From the NCBI RefSeq assembly GCF_963678635.1, contig NC_087069.1:25534303-25598302 (forward strand): a stretch of 64,000 bases of DNA, given 5' to 3'. Position 1 is the first letter of the stretch; the number at the start of each line of letters is the position of its first letter. A program made the position numbers and the translations under genes. The DNA is from Symsagittifera roscoffensis. Lineage: Eukaryota > Xenacoelomorpha > Acoela > Convolutidae. Below, piece by piece: positions 19,785 through 31,059 of this stretch. The notes beneath the pieces are model-generated. The model did no database searches. It saw only the letters and a program-made list of their open reading frames with translations, and was not told the DNA's origin.

Positions 19785-20683
19785 CTAATACTTTATGGAA
19801 TCTCTGAGGATTTCACACTTAGAGGGTTTACATTTCAGACCCGCCTGCTTCATGCAAGAAAACACCTCATCCAACCTCTCTATGTGGTCTTCTATAGTTG
19901 GTGTTGCAATCACGACATCATCGACATAATACATGATGAGATTCCCGTTTTTCTTAGTGACGCTCGTGAGTGCCTGGGCCATCAGTCACTGGAATGTGGC
20001 AGTCGCGTTGCACAATCCGAGCGGCATCCTCTTCCACTGGAACAATCCCAGCTCGCACGCGAAGCCAGTTTTTTCTCGATCTTGCTTTCGCAGTGGCACT
20101 TGCCAGAACGCAGAGCCCAAATCTAACGTCGTGAAGAACTTCGCGTCTCCCAGCTTGGATAGGCTCTCATCGATGCGTGGAATCGGGTATGCGTCCTTTA
20201 TAGTCACTGCGTTCAGATAACCGAAATCACAACAAAACCTGAGTTGCCCCCTTTCTTTTTCGCCATGACCACGCCACAAGCCCACGGCGACTTCGACGGC
20301 TCGATCATGTCATACTCCATTAAAATCTCGATTTCGTTCCTGCACGCTTCTGACTTGTGAGGGGTTATTCTCCTCGCCCCTTCCCTATGAGGTACCGAGC
20401 CCTCTTCTATCTCAATCTCGTGTTCTACAAAATTACAGCAACTTATGTCGGCCTTATGTTTCGAAAAAACGTCTGCGTTCCGACTTAGCACCGCCCTGAG
20501 CGAATCTAGTTCCTTGTCTGATATTTTACCCTTCAAATGTTCTAACTCAGGTAGGACCGGTCTATTCGCTGCTGACTCTTTTTCCGTCGGCCTCTCGGGA
20601 AAATTGGAACAACTAGACAACCCATCATCTGTTTCCGACTTCATTGAAAACAATTTCCTAAAAGATTTCATCTTGGTTTGCAT
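19785..20683 (-). pseudogene. Ty3/gypsy reverse transcriptase, frameshifted and truncated
   Basis: Three frames from 20683 to 19785 give a classic Ty3 RT: a linker (MEYDMIEPSKSPWACGVV), motif A region (FFTTLDLGSAFWQVPL), motif B region (RMPLGLCNATATFQ) and motif C (MYYVDDVVIATP), ending at RDSIKY. In this family the next residues are normally LG and the thumb/connection, then RNase H. Here a TAG follows at once. Breaks occur near 20230 (frameshift) and 19984 (stop between motif B and LMAQAL). The catalytic Asp pair is present. Confidence 0.85.
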
Positions 20684-20939
20684 GCAAGGGACATTTAGTT
20701 ACATCAAACTTTTTCAAGTTCTCCACACTCTGAAACTCTGTGTTCAGAGGCAAAGCATAGCCAAGCTTCTTTCCCCTCTGTATTGTCACTGTTGTTGCTT
20801 CTGTGTTCAACAACACACTCACACACAGTCCGCTCTGAGTGAGTGAGAATCTTCTTCCTAAAATAGCCGAGCTTTTACTGTTTGGATTTGGTACCAGACA
20901 CACCTGTCTGTCATCGCTGAGTTCATTCAAGTTCCTCAT
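20658..20939 (-). pseudogene. Pol linker between protease and RT
   Basis: A 93-aa frame with beta-rich sequence and Cys residues, lying between retropepsin and RT, in the position of the usual protease-RT linker. It is out of phase with both neighbours in this copy. No separate function recognised. Confidence 0.5.
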
Positions 20940-20976
20940 CCTAAACGTCGCTACTACGGCTTGGTTTGGTTCTAAT

Positions 20977-21641
20977 CTAACTTTTCGATCCAGAAAAATT
21001 GGCCTTGGCCTGGTTAATTAAGATCTTATTAAGGGGTTTCTTTTCATACTTTCTCTCAGGATCCTTGATCCTAATCAACCCGTCATTGAGATCGATCGTG
21101 ACATCAGAGTTGCGCACGAAGTCCCTTCCTAAGATGAACTGATCGGATTCGTCCAAATTCTCCAAAGACGTCTTCCTCCGAGCTGCAGTGAAATGATCGG
21201 GGTTCGTCCAGTCACATAGATCGCTCCCTGATTGGCAGCTGCCAACCTGATGTTTGTCGGTATGAGATCCGACCTCTCGAAACCCATGTCGGTCCAAATT
21301 TTGACTGGCATGACACTAACCACTGCTCCAGTGTCTAGCAGTCCCTGTACTGAAAATTGTCTGCCTTGCACGTCCAGCACGTGTGCGGCCATATCGGCCT
21401 CGCAACCTATGTGCACCGCATCTTGTTCGAGCATGGCGTTGTGTCCGATTCGTCTGACCTTCAGCTCCTCTTGACCAATGTATATCCGGCCAATCTGATC
21501 GTTCGCATCAGTTACGTGAGCTTTTGTGTAGATATTGATGCCATCCACATTCATTAGAATCGGGTATGGGCCATGGACTTCGATGTAATGTCCATCCACT
21601 TTCATCAGCCTCGGACCTCCTGTTTTGAGCAGCGCTCGCAT
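20977..21641 (-). pseudogene. Retropepsin-like aspartic protease
   Basis: The 21641-21129 frame contains VQGLLDTGAVVSVMP, the retropepsin active-site motif (Asp-Thr-Gly-Ala), then LAAANQGAIYVTGR as the flap region. The next phase (21297-20977) supplies DQFILGRDFV, the conserved C-terminal hydrophobic-Gly-Arg/Asp segment of the fold. The two are split by a frameshift near 21160. Order zinc knuckles - protease - RT is that of Ty3/gypsy Pol. Confidence 0.8.
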
Positions 21642-22473
21642 TGCCCTGGAGTCCAGTTTGGGGATCTTTCTCCTTCAGGTAGTCTGCATAAATGTCCAGG
21701 TGGACTAGTGTAATCTCGGATGGTTCACTCATGTTCTTGACCACCTGGTGCCCTGCGACTGAGATAATGGACATTATCTTCGTCCCCTCCTTCGTCATGC
21801 CGGAAGTTCTACCAGATATAACGTTCAGTTTTAGTTCCTGCTTCCTGGGTTTCTCTTTGTCTTCTTTTTTCGTCATTTTACCCAGAATATTAAAATTTTC
21901 CCGAAGATCTGTGCTCTCCAGTTCCGACCTTACCCATTGCTCCACTTTTTTCGTGGCTAGCTCCTGTTTGACATTTTGCAACGCTGTCCTTGCCGCCAGA
22001 CCGTAATCCACCTTGAGTGGGCTAGCCGACTCTGCCTCCAGGTTCGAGGCTACCACCTCGTCAGCCAGTGTCTTTACCTTCTTAGTCGTAAAGGTGCTCG
22101 GTGTCGTCTCCTTTCTCCGAGACTCGGCCTCGTTCATCAGACGTGCTCGACTGGCCTTGACACCCGAAAGCGCCTCTTCGTGGCGGGGATGTTTCGCGTC
22201 CGCCACTGCATCCCAAAACTGAGTGCAATCCGACTTGAAGTGTCCTTCCAAATTACAGAAGAAGCACCTCGGACCATATTTCATGATGAGCCCTCTGACG
22301 TACTCTTCGTGATCCTCGTCGGTCGCGTCGACGTCCTCGAGAAAGTAGTCTATTGCCTTCATGTTCTGTTTGTATGCAGAACACGCGGAAACGTGATGGT
22401 CCATCGAACCACAATTCGCACAAGACCTCCTCTTATCCATGTCATCGCGAGATTTGTACCAACTGGAGTTCAC
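21508..22473 (-). pseudogene. Nucleocapsid region with two CCHC zinc knuckles
   Basis: The 321-aa frame begins with CANCGSMDHHVSAC and, about 60 residues later, CFFCNLEGHFKSDC; both fit CX2CX4HX4C exactly. A charged helical linker follows to the protease. The last ~40 codons are in the wrong phase; the true protein shifts to the 21641 frame near 21665. Zinc knuckles bind genomic RNA in retroelement Gag. Confidence 0.8.
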
Positions 22474-22509
22474 AACAGTGTTTGTCCCGCTATAGTTACC
22501 ATAATTGCT

Positions 22510-23202
22510 CTAACGGTTTTGGGCCCTCGGTCTTATGAGTAAAAACTCGCGTGACTTCATACGCAAATCATCGGGCGTGGGTACCTGGTCAAGTGACAGG
22601 GTGAAGTGTGTGGCCAATATCGTTTTCAACTCCTCACTCTTTACTCCGTCCATGAACTTCGAAGCAATCGCCAAGTTTCGCTCGGATATTCTCTCATCGG
22701 GATTGCTTCTCCTCCTAAGCAATTCAAGGTCCTCCAAAAAATTTTCTATGGATTCGTCATCTCTTTGACGCCTCTTTTCGAACTTCACCATAGCCTGGTG
22801 CCCTTGTACTCCAGAGCCGAAACGATTAAGCAGGATGTCGAATATCTTGCGAACGCTGTCTCTCTCATTGGCTCTTTTCGCCATTACACAATTTAGTGCA
22901 GTACCCTCCAGGTTGCTTGTTAGCGCGCTGCACTCTTGTTTCTTTGAGAGACTCTCTTCCTCAAAGTGCAACTTCATCACTTCTATCCAAGTATCAATGC
23001 AGCCGTCTGACTCGTCTTTGTATGACTTCGGCTTTTTCAGTGTACTTCTTGACCTCTCTCCTCTCTCGGTTGACTTCGAGAGTTTAGTGATGAATGTCTC
23101 GAGAGATCTATTCAGAGGCTCAAACATCGAGGAATACATCGTCGTGTCCTGTGAGACTGTAGTCAGATCTGCCACTGAACTGACTTGTGGCACAATTGGC
23201 AA
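22510..23202 (-). CDS. Gag capsid-like domain
   Basis: A 230-aa helical frame with the Ty3 retrotrans_gag pattern: a W-containing helix (CIDTWIEVMKLHF), then LEGTALNCVMAK, a Phe/Arg-rich central helix (IFDILLNRFGSG) and ESIENFLEDLELLRR. It stops 36 bp before the zinc-knuckle frame, from which only a short Asn/Tyr/Ser-rich link is missing. It would assemble the particle shell. Confidence 0.75.
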   Translation of the reverse strand: MPIVPQVSSVADLTTVSQDTTMYSSMFEPLNRSLETFITKLSKSTERGERSRSTLKKPKSYKDESDGCIDTWIEVMKLHFEEESLSKKQECSALTSNLEGTALNCVMAKRANERDSVRKIFDILLNRFGSGVQGHQAMVKFEKRRQRDDESIENFLEDLELLRRRSNPDERISERNLAIASKFMDGVKSEELKTILATHFTLSLDQVPTPDDLRMKSREFLLIRPRAQNR

Positions 23203-23616
23203 CCTTGTCTCCGGAGTAGCATCTGCTTCCGGCGGGACTGGATTCGTCCAGCCAGGCCTCGACGGGGCTGCCCTTGGCCGCTCCCTATTGCTAGGTTAGC
23301 AGTTCGTTCTCGAGCTTTGCTGGGCCCTGGCAATGCTGCCCGTCCCATCTCCATCGTTCGCGTGGTGTGAGCGCCGCCTTGGGTTGGAACGCTCCTCCCA
23401 ACTGCTCCCATTCAAGATCGCGTCAAGTTTCCGCATCATTAAGTCAGATTTGGCATCTAACTTTTTTTCCCGGCTAGTCATCGTATGGGCGTAGGTATTA
23501 TCATGATCGTTCAACAATCGCTCGATCTCTCTTGTCATCCTAGCCTCTCTTTCCTCAGACTCCTTGTTTGCCTGTACCAGGCTCTCCGCCAGGCATTGAT
23601 CGGTGTTGCGAATCAA
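23163..23616 (-). pseudogene. Coiled-coil part of Gag, frameshifted
   Basis: The 23616-23296 frame (QANKESEEREARMTREIERL and on) is a heptad-like coiled coil followed by a basic Arg/Asn/His patch. It connects the disordered N-terminal ORF to the capsid domain, with a phase change at each end. Confidence 0.5.
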
Positions 23617-24623
23617 TTGAGCCTGATCAACCCTCGCCGCGACTTCACGTGCGTTAGTTCATCTCTCAGATTCTCTCGACCCTGGTGAGCTCTCTCGTCA
23701 ACTTGATCTATTCTCTTGGTCATGTCCCGTCTCAGTTCATCCAGACCATTCATCCAGACCCCAAATGGCGGGGTTAGTCCCAAAGAAGATGAGGTCAACA
23801 GCGGCTGCAGCCTGGTACTTGATGACGCACCGCCTTTTTGCTTGCTCATCGACGTCATCAATCTGTCGAACGTTGATGACGCTCCCATCGTTATCCCATC
23901 TGACATGGGCCTGGTCGGCGAGGCGGACGACGCCTTCCCGCTCATGTCGTTTCTTGGGCACGGTGTGAAGTTCACGTCCGGATGGGTTATCTCCGGGTGG
24001 TCATAACCGGAAGATAAACCTTCAGTTCGTAGTGACTCCATGCGCTCATCGTACAAAGGTTTGCAGCTCTTCTTGGCCTTCGAACCCGGTTGTTCTTCAC
24101 TCGGGCTTATGCTCGACATCATCGCGTTGTTGCTCTGCTTGGCCAGAGATGAGTGGGTGTTAGCTGGATGTGAAAATTCTCTTCTCCACCTATGACTCTT
24201 GGTCTCCAATTTGGACATTCCCCTGAATAACACTTCCTCTCGCGGCGCGACCTCGGAACGCTCCGAGGTCTCCTCCGTCCTCTCAACTTCCTTCCGCTCG
24301 AGGTCCTCGCTCGGCTCAAAGTCGGGTCGGATAAGCGTCTGTTCTCCTTCGTCAAAGGGGTCCACAAGCGTTTCGCTCGCGGGTCCGGTCTCGGCGCTCC
24401 GCCCTTGATAGCCATCGAGGTTTTTCTCGCTCCTTAGTTTCATTTCGCTCACTGAAAGATCAGGTTGACCTTTAGTCGATTCGTTTTCAGCAAACACGTC
24501 GGAAGCGCTGCTAAACGAGGACTGGCTACGCCTAGTTTTAAATTTTCGCGTGCTTCCCTTGCTCAGCCTGGGAATCTTAGTAGTTGATCCTAACGAGTCC
24601 CTGCGCTGCATACTTTTTACCAA
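23613..24623 (-). CDS. N-terminal Gag ORF, disordered and charged
   Basis: 336 aa starting at 24623, the first ATG after the 3.1-kb leader. Ser/Glu/Arg/Pro-rich with no domain until a helical end (DELRRDMTKRIDQVDE) that leads into the coiled coil of the next frame. It overlaps that frame by 4 bp. Probably the matrix-like part of Gag in the intact element. The C-terminal dozen residues are likely frameshifted. Confidence 0.55.
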   Translation of the reverse strand: MVKSMQRRDSLGSTTKIPRLSKGSTRKFKTRRSQSSFSSASDVFAENESTKGQPDLSVSEMKLRSEKNLDGYQGRSAETGPASETLVDPFDEGEQTLIRPDFEPSEDLERKEVERTEETSERSEVAPREEVLFRGMSKLETKSHRWRREFSHPANTHSSLAKQSNNAMMSSISPSEEQPGSKAKKSCKPLYDERMESLRTEGLSSGYDHPEITHPDVNFTPCPRNDMSGKASSASPTRPMSDGITMGASSTFDRLMTSMSKQKGGASSSTRLQPLLTSSSLGLTPPFGVWMNGLDELRRDMTKRIDQVDERAHQGRENLRDELTHVKSRRGLIRLN

Positions 24624-27600
24624 ATAACAATATTCTTATAAATTAATGGCGATGCACACGTACCGCAAACAAGTTCAAGTTAAATTACTTAACGCTGCCT
24701 CTTCGATCTCGTAAGTATCAAAAAGATCTCTTAGATTTCTCAATGACAATTTTAGTGACTCAGCTAAAGTTACACACACAGGGCCTACTCAGTATTGATA
24801 TAATGCTAACTCAACCCTGTTGTATAGTATAACGGTAACCTAAATTTTTCACAAGATATAATCAATACACAAAACACAATTGATAATCAGATAAGAGTAT
24901 CCTACAGGTGACAGCGACCTTTCGTCAGTATCAATTTACCGCCACACTCTTATCAAGTCACTGCTTTGTTAAAATCAAACAATCTTTGGTAAAAAGCAGT
25001 GATGATTCAGAAACAGATCAAAAAAACTTAGTCTTAAAGAAAAAGACTTCCCTCAATCGGAACGATCCAAAAGATCGAAGCCCAGGACACAAGTGAGTGG
25101 GTATTTGCCTAATACACCCACCGAGGTCTTCTTTTAGGTGTCCTGCGATTGCCCGAGCTGTCCTACTAAGTAGCTCAAGGCAACCTCTGATCGAAAATTT
25201 CTAAAGTCTATGAAAAAGCTCCCCCACACCCGGAACGCTCTCAGTGCACGAGAGCAGGGAACAATTTTTCTTCTCAAGTGAGTGTGTATTTGCCTAATAC
25301 ACTCACCGAGGTCTTCTTTTAGTGTTCCCGGATTGCCCAAACTTTCCTATTAAGTAGCTCAAGGCAACCACACAACCAAAATCACAATCAAAAAACAAAT
25401 TCTGGTTCGGGTACTTCTGATACACCCGATCTAGAATCCAAAGTTGATCACGAATTTCCGGGTCAAAATGGGCTCCTATGATCTTAATAAGCGCGCCTAA
25501 TATCCTAATATGATCTCAATTAAATGGATATTTTCCGTTTCCCAAATTGCCATAGAAGGTTTCCTCAAGTTTCTAACAAGGAGAGTTGTTAGGAGGTTTA
25601 AGTCACTCCGGAGGGTTACTTCGCAGGGTTGATAAGACACTTAGCCTACTCCGGAGGGTTACTTCGGAGGGTACCTTAGTCATGCAAGAGACTTCGGAGG
25701 GCCCCCCTTAACTCACTAAGGAGGGTCAATAAGAGGCTTAATATGCTCCGGAAGGTTACTTCGGAGGGTTCTTCCAAAATTTTCAAGTTTTTGATTAGGG
25801 CCTTCAACTAGCTTAGAAAAGCGTCAAAACAAGCTGAATTCTCTATGGGGGGTTGTTTTTAACTTCTTCGGAGGGTCTCGTGGAAAATCTCCACTAAGGA
25901 GGGTTGCTAAAGCGCTTAAGTCACTCCGGAAGGTTACTCCGGAGGGTTCCGCAAAAATCAAGAAAACAGGTTATCTTGCCGCGTTAAAGTCTCTAAAAGC
26001 GGTCCACCTGACCAAAAATTAGGTTGGCTGACACGGTCAACCTTCCCAGCAGGATAAAAAGGTGTTTTGATAAAAATTTTCTGCCGCTCGGAGGGTTACC
26101 TATAGTTTGGACCCTCCGAACCAACAAATTCTAAAAAAAAATTTCTTTTCCGAGATTATCAACCCAAAAACGGTTGCCGTCCGAAAAAGTGGTCCAAAAC
26201 GTCCACTTATGGTACCAAAAATATCCCGATCGATTGGCTAGTCTTTGAGAAATTGCCAAAAACGTGTTTGTCCAAATGGCCTTTTTTCACCACCTATATA
26301 GGTTCTGAGAAACTTTTTCCGCAATTCCTACTGGAAGTGCCTAAAAATAATTGAAACAAGCGTAGTAGCCCTGTACGGCACTGGAATAATGCAAAAAAAT
26401 TGGACCAAAATTGGTTTGGAGACAAAATTTTGGCCAATAACTATCAAATTTGGACCCTCCGAGTCCGTCCTTTTCCAATCCTTAAGTCGTTAGCTCTATC
26501 CACGGAGCTAGTCAGAGGGTTACTCAAGAATTTTTCTGGCAGCCGAGCACGTTATGCTAGCACGCTCCTAACACAAAGAATTTTATTGCTCTAACTCTAA
26601 AAACTCAAAAACTCGATCCCCAAAACAGATTGACAAAATTCAGAAAATTTTGATCGAAAAATTTTCGTTTCTTCCAACTTCTAATGAGTCCTTTCTCACG
26701 CAGTTTCTTTAGTCAGGGGGATCGAACGACGTAGCTACTCCCTATATAAAAGCTTTTTGCTGTTCGGAAAAGCTCGGATATCCAAAAATTTGGGGGTCTA
26801 TAGTTTGGTCGAAAATCGATAATTTTCGACGAAATTTGGGTGTTTCTTGGGTTTAATTAGGAGATAAGTAATATATAATAAGGATAATAACCTATTAGTA
26901 GTAGTTAATGAATAGTGCTATACCCTCCTTTGCACCAAAATACCCGAATTAAGACCCTTAACTCGGAAATTTGTAATCGATGGAGGGTACAATCGGACCA
27001 CGCCAATCTTGCCCCCCCACCACTTAAGTTTTGATGAAATAGTACCCGAACGATACTAAAATTGTTGCAACGATACTCAACAGTCGTTGTGGATGTTGTC
27101 CCTGATGTCCTTGTTGAGTGTGGAACACGTCGGTCAGCTTGCCACACTACCCTCCGGCCACCGGCAAAATCACCATTAACGTGCTTAAATACTCAAATTA
27201 CACTCAAGGGAGGGTATCCAACCCTTCACCAAAACACACAATCTTTCTATCAGAAATGATATAAATCAATCTGAAACAACAACAAATAGGAAGGTCAGAT
27301 CACATCTCGTCCGGAAATAACATATAAACTATCACTTTATGTTTTTTACTGTTTTTGGTCTTTTTTGAATTTTTCACTGTTTTTTTTTGTATTTTTTTTG
27401 TTTTCAAATAAATTTATTTTTGGCTTTTTCTTGGCTATGCACATCTGTTGTTTGGTTTTACGCTTTCTGTTTAATTGTTTTTGGTCCCGGGACCTTGGGA
27501 AAAGCGGGCTTATGACTTCCCACCTAACCCTCCGGCCCCCGGAGTTTTCGGTGTTAACTAAGTTAAAAAGCTAAATAGTACTAGACGGAGGGTACGCACC

Positions 27601-27742
27601 TTCCCCCTAGTAAAATAAAGGTCATTAGGGCCTCTAACTCGGGCATATGCCCGGAGCGGAGGGTTCGTCGCTGAAACGCTTGCTGATCATGATGGTCTCA
27701 TGCCTTTAACAGGCCCACCCAGGAGCGCCACAAAAACGTCTA
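24624..27742 (-). other. Long leader of the giant element with clustered repeat words
   Basis: No gene over 3.1 kb. Two direct repeats of about 95 bp lie at 25091-25185 and 25276-25369 (both AAGTGAGTG...AAGGCAACC). From 25570 to 27670 the word GGAGGGTT or close variants (often CTCCGGAGGGTTACTTCGGAGGGTT) recurs at least ten times. The region between has AT-rich stretches and no convincing open frame. Such leaders can carry packaging or translation signals; none is proven. Confidence 0.5.
27712..27730 (-). promoter_or_regulatory. Candidate tRNA primer-binding site of the giant element
   Basis: On the minus strand, TGGCGCTCCTGGGTGGGCC starts 12 bases inside the right terminal repeat. Its complement ends CCA and resembles a tRNA 3' end (a CCCACCC T-stem followed by a 7-base acceptor strand). 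The position is right for minus-strand priming; the tRNA is not identified and the 12-base gap is longer than usual. Confidence 0.45.
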
Positions 27743-28051
27743 TGTAACATTCGCCCAAATACTACACAGCGACGGAGCGTAGAAAAAGTACCAGTTAACG
27801 ACTGGCAGGCGTCAGTTACCTTAGTCCTACTCGTTTTTCACCGTCTCGACCTTGCCAGTTGACTTTCTGGTCTGTTTAGAGCTAAGTAAAAAGTTACTAT
27901 TTTTAGGCCATCAGTCAAACGACTTTTGATCAGCTTTCGTTTAGATGCGAACACAACCACATAGCTGAGTCTCGGATCCTCAGACTACGTGATTGCTAAT
28001 AAAAACACGGCTCGAATACCCTATTTTAATATGTTTTTGTGTGACAGTTCT
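27743..28051. repeat. Right ~300-bp terminal direct repeat of the giant unit
   Basis: Copy of 8212-8515 in the same orientation. It abuts LINE copy A at about 28052; LINE sequence that should lie upstream of that point (seen in copy B at 34000-34107) is missing, so the repeat or a rearrangement truncated the LINE. Confidence 0.7.
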
Positions 28052-30114
28052 AATTGACCCAAAAGTTCAGTTAAATACATGGGAAAAACTGAAAAACTGC
28101 ATGAAAGAGTTAGTCGAAAAATTCGTGCCTTTACTTAAGATACGCAGCAGTGGCAACCAAATGCTGCTAGCAGGGGCGGTGCGCATGAAGATAAAAGAAA
28201 AAATGAATGCCTGGAAAACATTCAAAAATTATCAAATAGCCGACAATTTAACCAAACATAAAACCAAACGAAATGAAGTTAGATCTGCCACGCGATCGGA
28301 GGCACTCACACGTGAAAAAGAAAAATCATCAGAAGTTAAAACTAAACCGAAAAAGTTCTGGAGTTACGTGCGCCAAAAAACTACCATAAGAGAAGCAATC
28401 CCCGCTTTAATAAAACCAAATAGTATGCTAACTGACACAGACGACGAAAAGGCAGAAGTGCTCTCAAACTTCTTTGCATCGGTTTTCACTGACGAACCCC
28501 GGGTAACTGGAAGATCAGCCCTCCACCAACCGCCAGCATTGATGACAACCTGGAGCTAACAATGAATGACATCCGAGAAGAACTCAATCGGTTAGACACT
28601 TCAAAGTTGCCTGGAACAGATAGACTTCCTCCTAGGGTCCTATTTGAATTACGATAATTCATCTTAGAACCATTTTTGATCATTTTCCGAACCTCTTGGG
28701 AGACAAACAAATTAACCGAAGACTGGAAGTTGGCTAACATTTCTGCAATATTTAAAAAAGTTAAAAAAATTGATGGCAGATAACTACAGACCAATCAGTT
28801 TAACATCAATATTTTGCAAGTTATTCGAAAATTTTGTTCGCAAGCATTTAATGGATCATTTCAATGAAAAAGGACTAATAACAAATGCACAATACAGTTT
28901 TCGATCTAGACGTTCACTGAACTTACAACTCCTGAAAGTAATTGATGACTTCACCAGGGCAATGGACAATCATGAAAATGTCGACGTGATATACTTGGAC
29001 TTCAAAAAAGCCTTCGATTCGGTACCGCACAAAAGACTAATCGGAGTTCTTAGACAGTATGGAGTAACTGGAAGAACCTTAAACTGGATAACAGACTTTC
29101 TTTCGGGACGACAACAGAGAGTGGTAATCAACGATTCAAGATCCTCATGGCAGCCAGTAAATAGTGGGTTACCCCAGGGTTCAGTACTCGATCCAGTTTT
29201 GTTTTTGATATACATCAACACAATGCCGGACGAAATAGCGTCAAAAATATACATGTTTGCTGACGATGCGAAATTATACCGTCAAATTGAAGACAAATTG
29301 GATGTAACACGCATACATGAAGATTTACAATCACTAGAAACTTGGTCAGGCCAAAGTCTTTTGTCCTTTTATATCGACAATTGTGTTCACATGACAAGAG
29401 GAAAACAAGAAACTGGACATGGAGAGGATTTATAAAATCAATGGCGAAAACATTAAAGAAGTGCAACTCGAAAAATACTTGGGTATCTGTCTTGACAACA
29501 AACTGACATTCGAAACACCCATCACTAAAAAAGCCAATAAGGCAAACGGCATGATAGCAGTAATTAAGAAAAGCTTCACTAAAGTCACGAAACAAGTATT
29601 TTTAAGCATCTACAAATGCTTGATACGGCCACACCTTGAATTTGCGAACTTAATATGGCACCCAAGACTGATCAAGCATCAAAAGATCTTGGAAAACGTA
29701 CAAAGAAGAGCGACGCGTCTGGTTAGATGTGTGAAAAATCTATCCTATCACGAACGCCTCAAAGAACTGAATCTATCATCGCTGGAATACAGAAGGAAAA
29801 GAGGGACAATGATAGGGATTCTACAGGTAACGCATGTAAAATGGTAGTACGTAAAGCAAATCTAGAAATGCAAAAAAACTTCTTCACGATAAGAGCACCT
29901 CTCGACTGGATAATCTGCCACAGGAAACAGTGCAAAGCAAGAATATCGACGAATTCAAGTGGGAACTGGACAAACATTGGAAAGCGATTGGAATTGACGT
30001 GTACCAATTCGAACAGAGATAGGAAAAAAAACCTTTGAAATGACCACAAGGGGCACTGCCTAATGGTCATAAAAACTTGACTTGACTTGACTTGACTTGA
30101 CTTGACTTGACTTG
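28052..30114 (+). mobile_element. LINE copy A, 5'-truncated, with (CTTGA)n tail
   Basis: CR1/Jockey-type non-LTR fragment. The frames at 28059-28559, 28770-29435 and 29419-29847 carry the RT approach region, RPISLTSIFCKLFEN, VDVIYLDFKKAFDSVPH (motif A), NSGLPQGSVLDPVLFLIY (motif B) and MFADDAK (motif C). Frames break near 28555-28770 and at 29420. It also lacks about 68 bp that copy B has near 35228-35295. The endonuclease is gone. It ends in a run of GACTT/CTTGA units at about 30071-30114, a typical simple-repeat LINE tail. Confidence 0.85.
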
Positions 30115-31059
30115 TAAGCTACCTTACACTCGCAGTTGCAGCAATCGTTTTGAGGTTTTCTTTCTATACCCATTCAAAATACGGTTTTACCTCTGAGAAC
30201 TCCCACGGAGGCTAATGGCAATTTTGTAACACAACTGGAAACGATACGGAAACTGCAAAGATGTAGACGGTGAGTCTACTATTTTATTCAATAATTTTTT
30301 AGACAAGTGTTCATTTAAATCGTTCAATTTTTTGTTAGTCTACAAATTTTTACGAGCGAAGTAGAACACCAGCAAATAAATTGGTTTAAATAAATTTAAG
30401 TCAATAAAAAATTATTAAAATACAAAAGATTTGCTTTAACTAGCATTATGAGGTATCTACAACTAAAAGTCAAAGTATTCACAGTCAAAAAGAATTTTAC
30501 AATCAAAATGATTAATGTTAAAGTGTATGAGTATCTAAGATTATTAAACAATTATTAAAACAATTTTTTCAAACCAATTTTTCCACCTTTGTGATATCAT
30601 TTCTCAGGATAAACTAATAAATTTAGTCATTTTGCATGTTTCAAATTGAAAATAAAATTCGAATCCATCACTCATACCTAGTGTCAGACTAATATTTTAG
30701 TATGACCTAACGGCTCCTGTTCTCATCGCGCGTGTTCAGTTGTGGCTTGCGTTAACTTATATGGAGGGCCTCCGATGTTAATAATTTCTCAGCCTCATTG
30801 CTTTTGTCAATTACTCGCCAATCAAATGCCTTAGATTGTCCATACTTAAGAGTTTGCCAATTTCCTCGCGACTGGGTTCAGCCTTTGCTTTTGATGTCCA
30901 GCATTACAGATTCAGGATTTTTTTGTCCTAAGTTCTTCGTTAGTTTTTGACGCTTCTTCAAAATTGTTCCATTTCCCGGTACATCAACAAAACCTGTGTG
31001 TTGTTCCTTCCTCAATGCTTTTTTTATTGCTTGAGGGGTGCACAGCTGCGAAAATACAA
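30115..31059 (-). pseudogene. Penelope-like element 3' fragment (family D, copy 1)
   Basis: Same sequence as 35589-36540 but with internal deletions. On the minus strand 31000-30720 holds remnants of a GIY-YIG nuclease C-terminus ending in an EALHI...KPQLNTRD-like motif. The AT-rich part 30115-30700 is its 3' untranslated region. Coding is badly broken. Confidence 0.55.

Larger units (their letters stand above)
8212..28051 (-). mobile_element. Degenerate giant (~19.8 kb) LTR-type retroelement with SGNH cargo
   Basis: Everything from 9866 to 24623 reads on the minus strand, is clearly GC-richer than its surroundings, and is framed by the 8212 and 27743 repeats. In the element's sense: right repeat, candidate primer site, 3.1-kb leader, Gag, two zinc knuckles, retropepsin, Ty3-type RT, about 10 kb of extra coding sequence, a polypurine run, and the left repeat. 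RNase H and integrase are absent. Many frames are joined only across single-base frameshifts or stops, so this is an old copy. Reservations are the missing target duplication and 5% divergent repeats; the unit could also be a rearranged composite. Confidence 0.6.

Noticed and set aside
9766-24415. Numerous plus-strand open frames across the giant minus-strand element
   Set aside because: Shadows of the GC-rich minus-strand coding sequence; low-complexity Ser/Pro/Leu/Arg composition and no domains.
27655-27735. tRNA gene ending CCCACCCAGGAGCG
   Set aside because: No matching 5' acceptor strand, D arm or anticodon arm upstream; better explained as a primer-binding-site complement.
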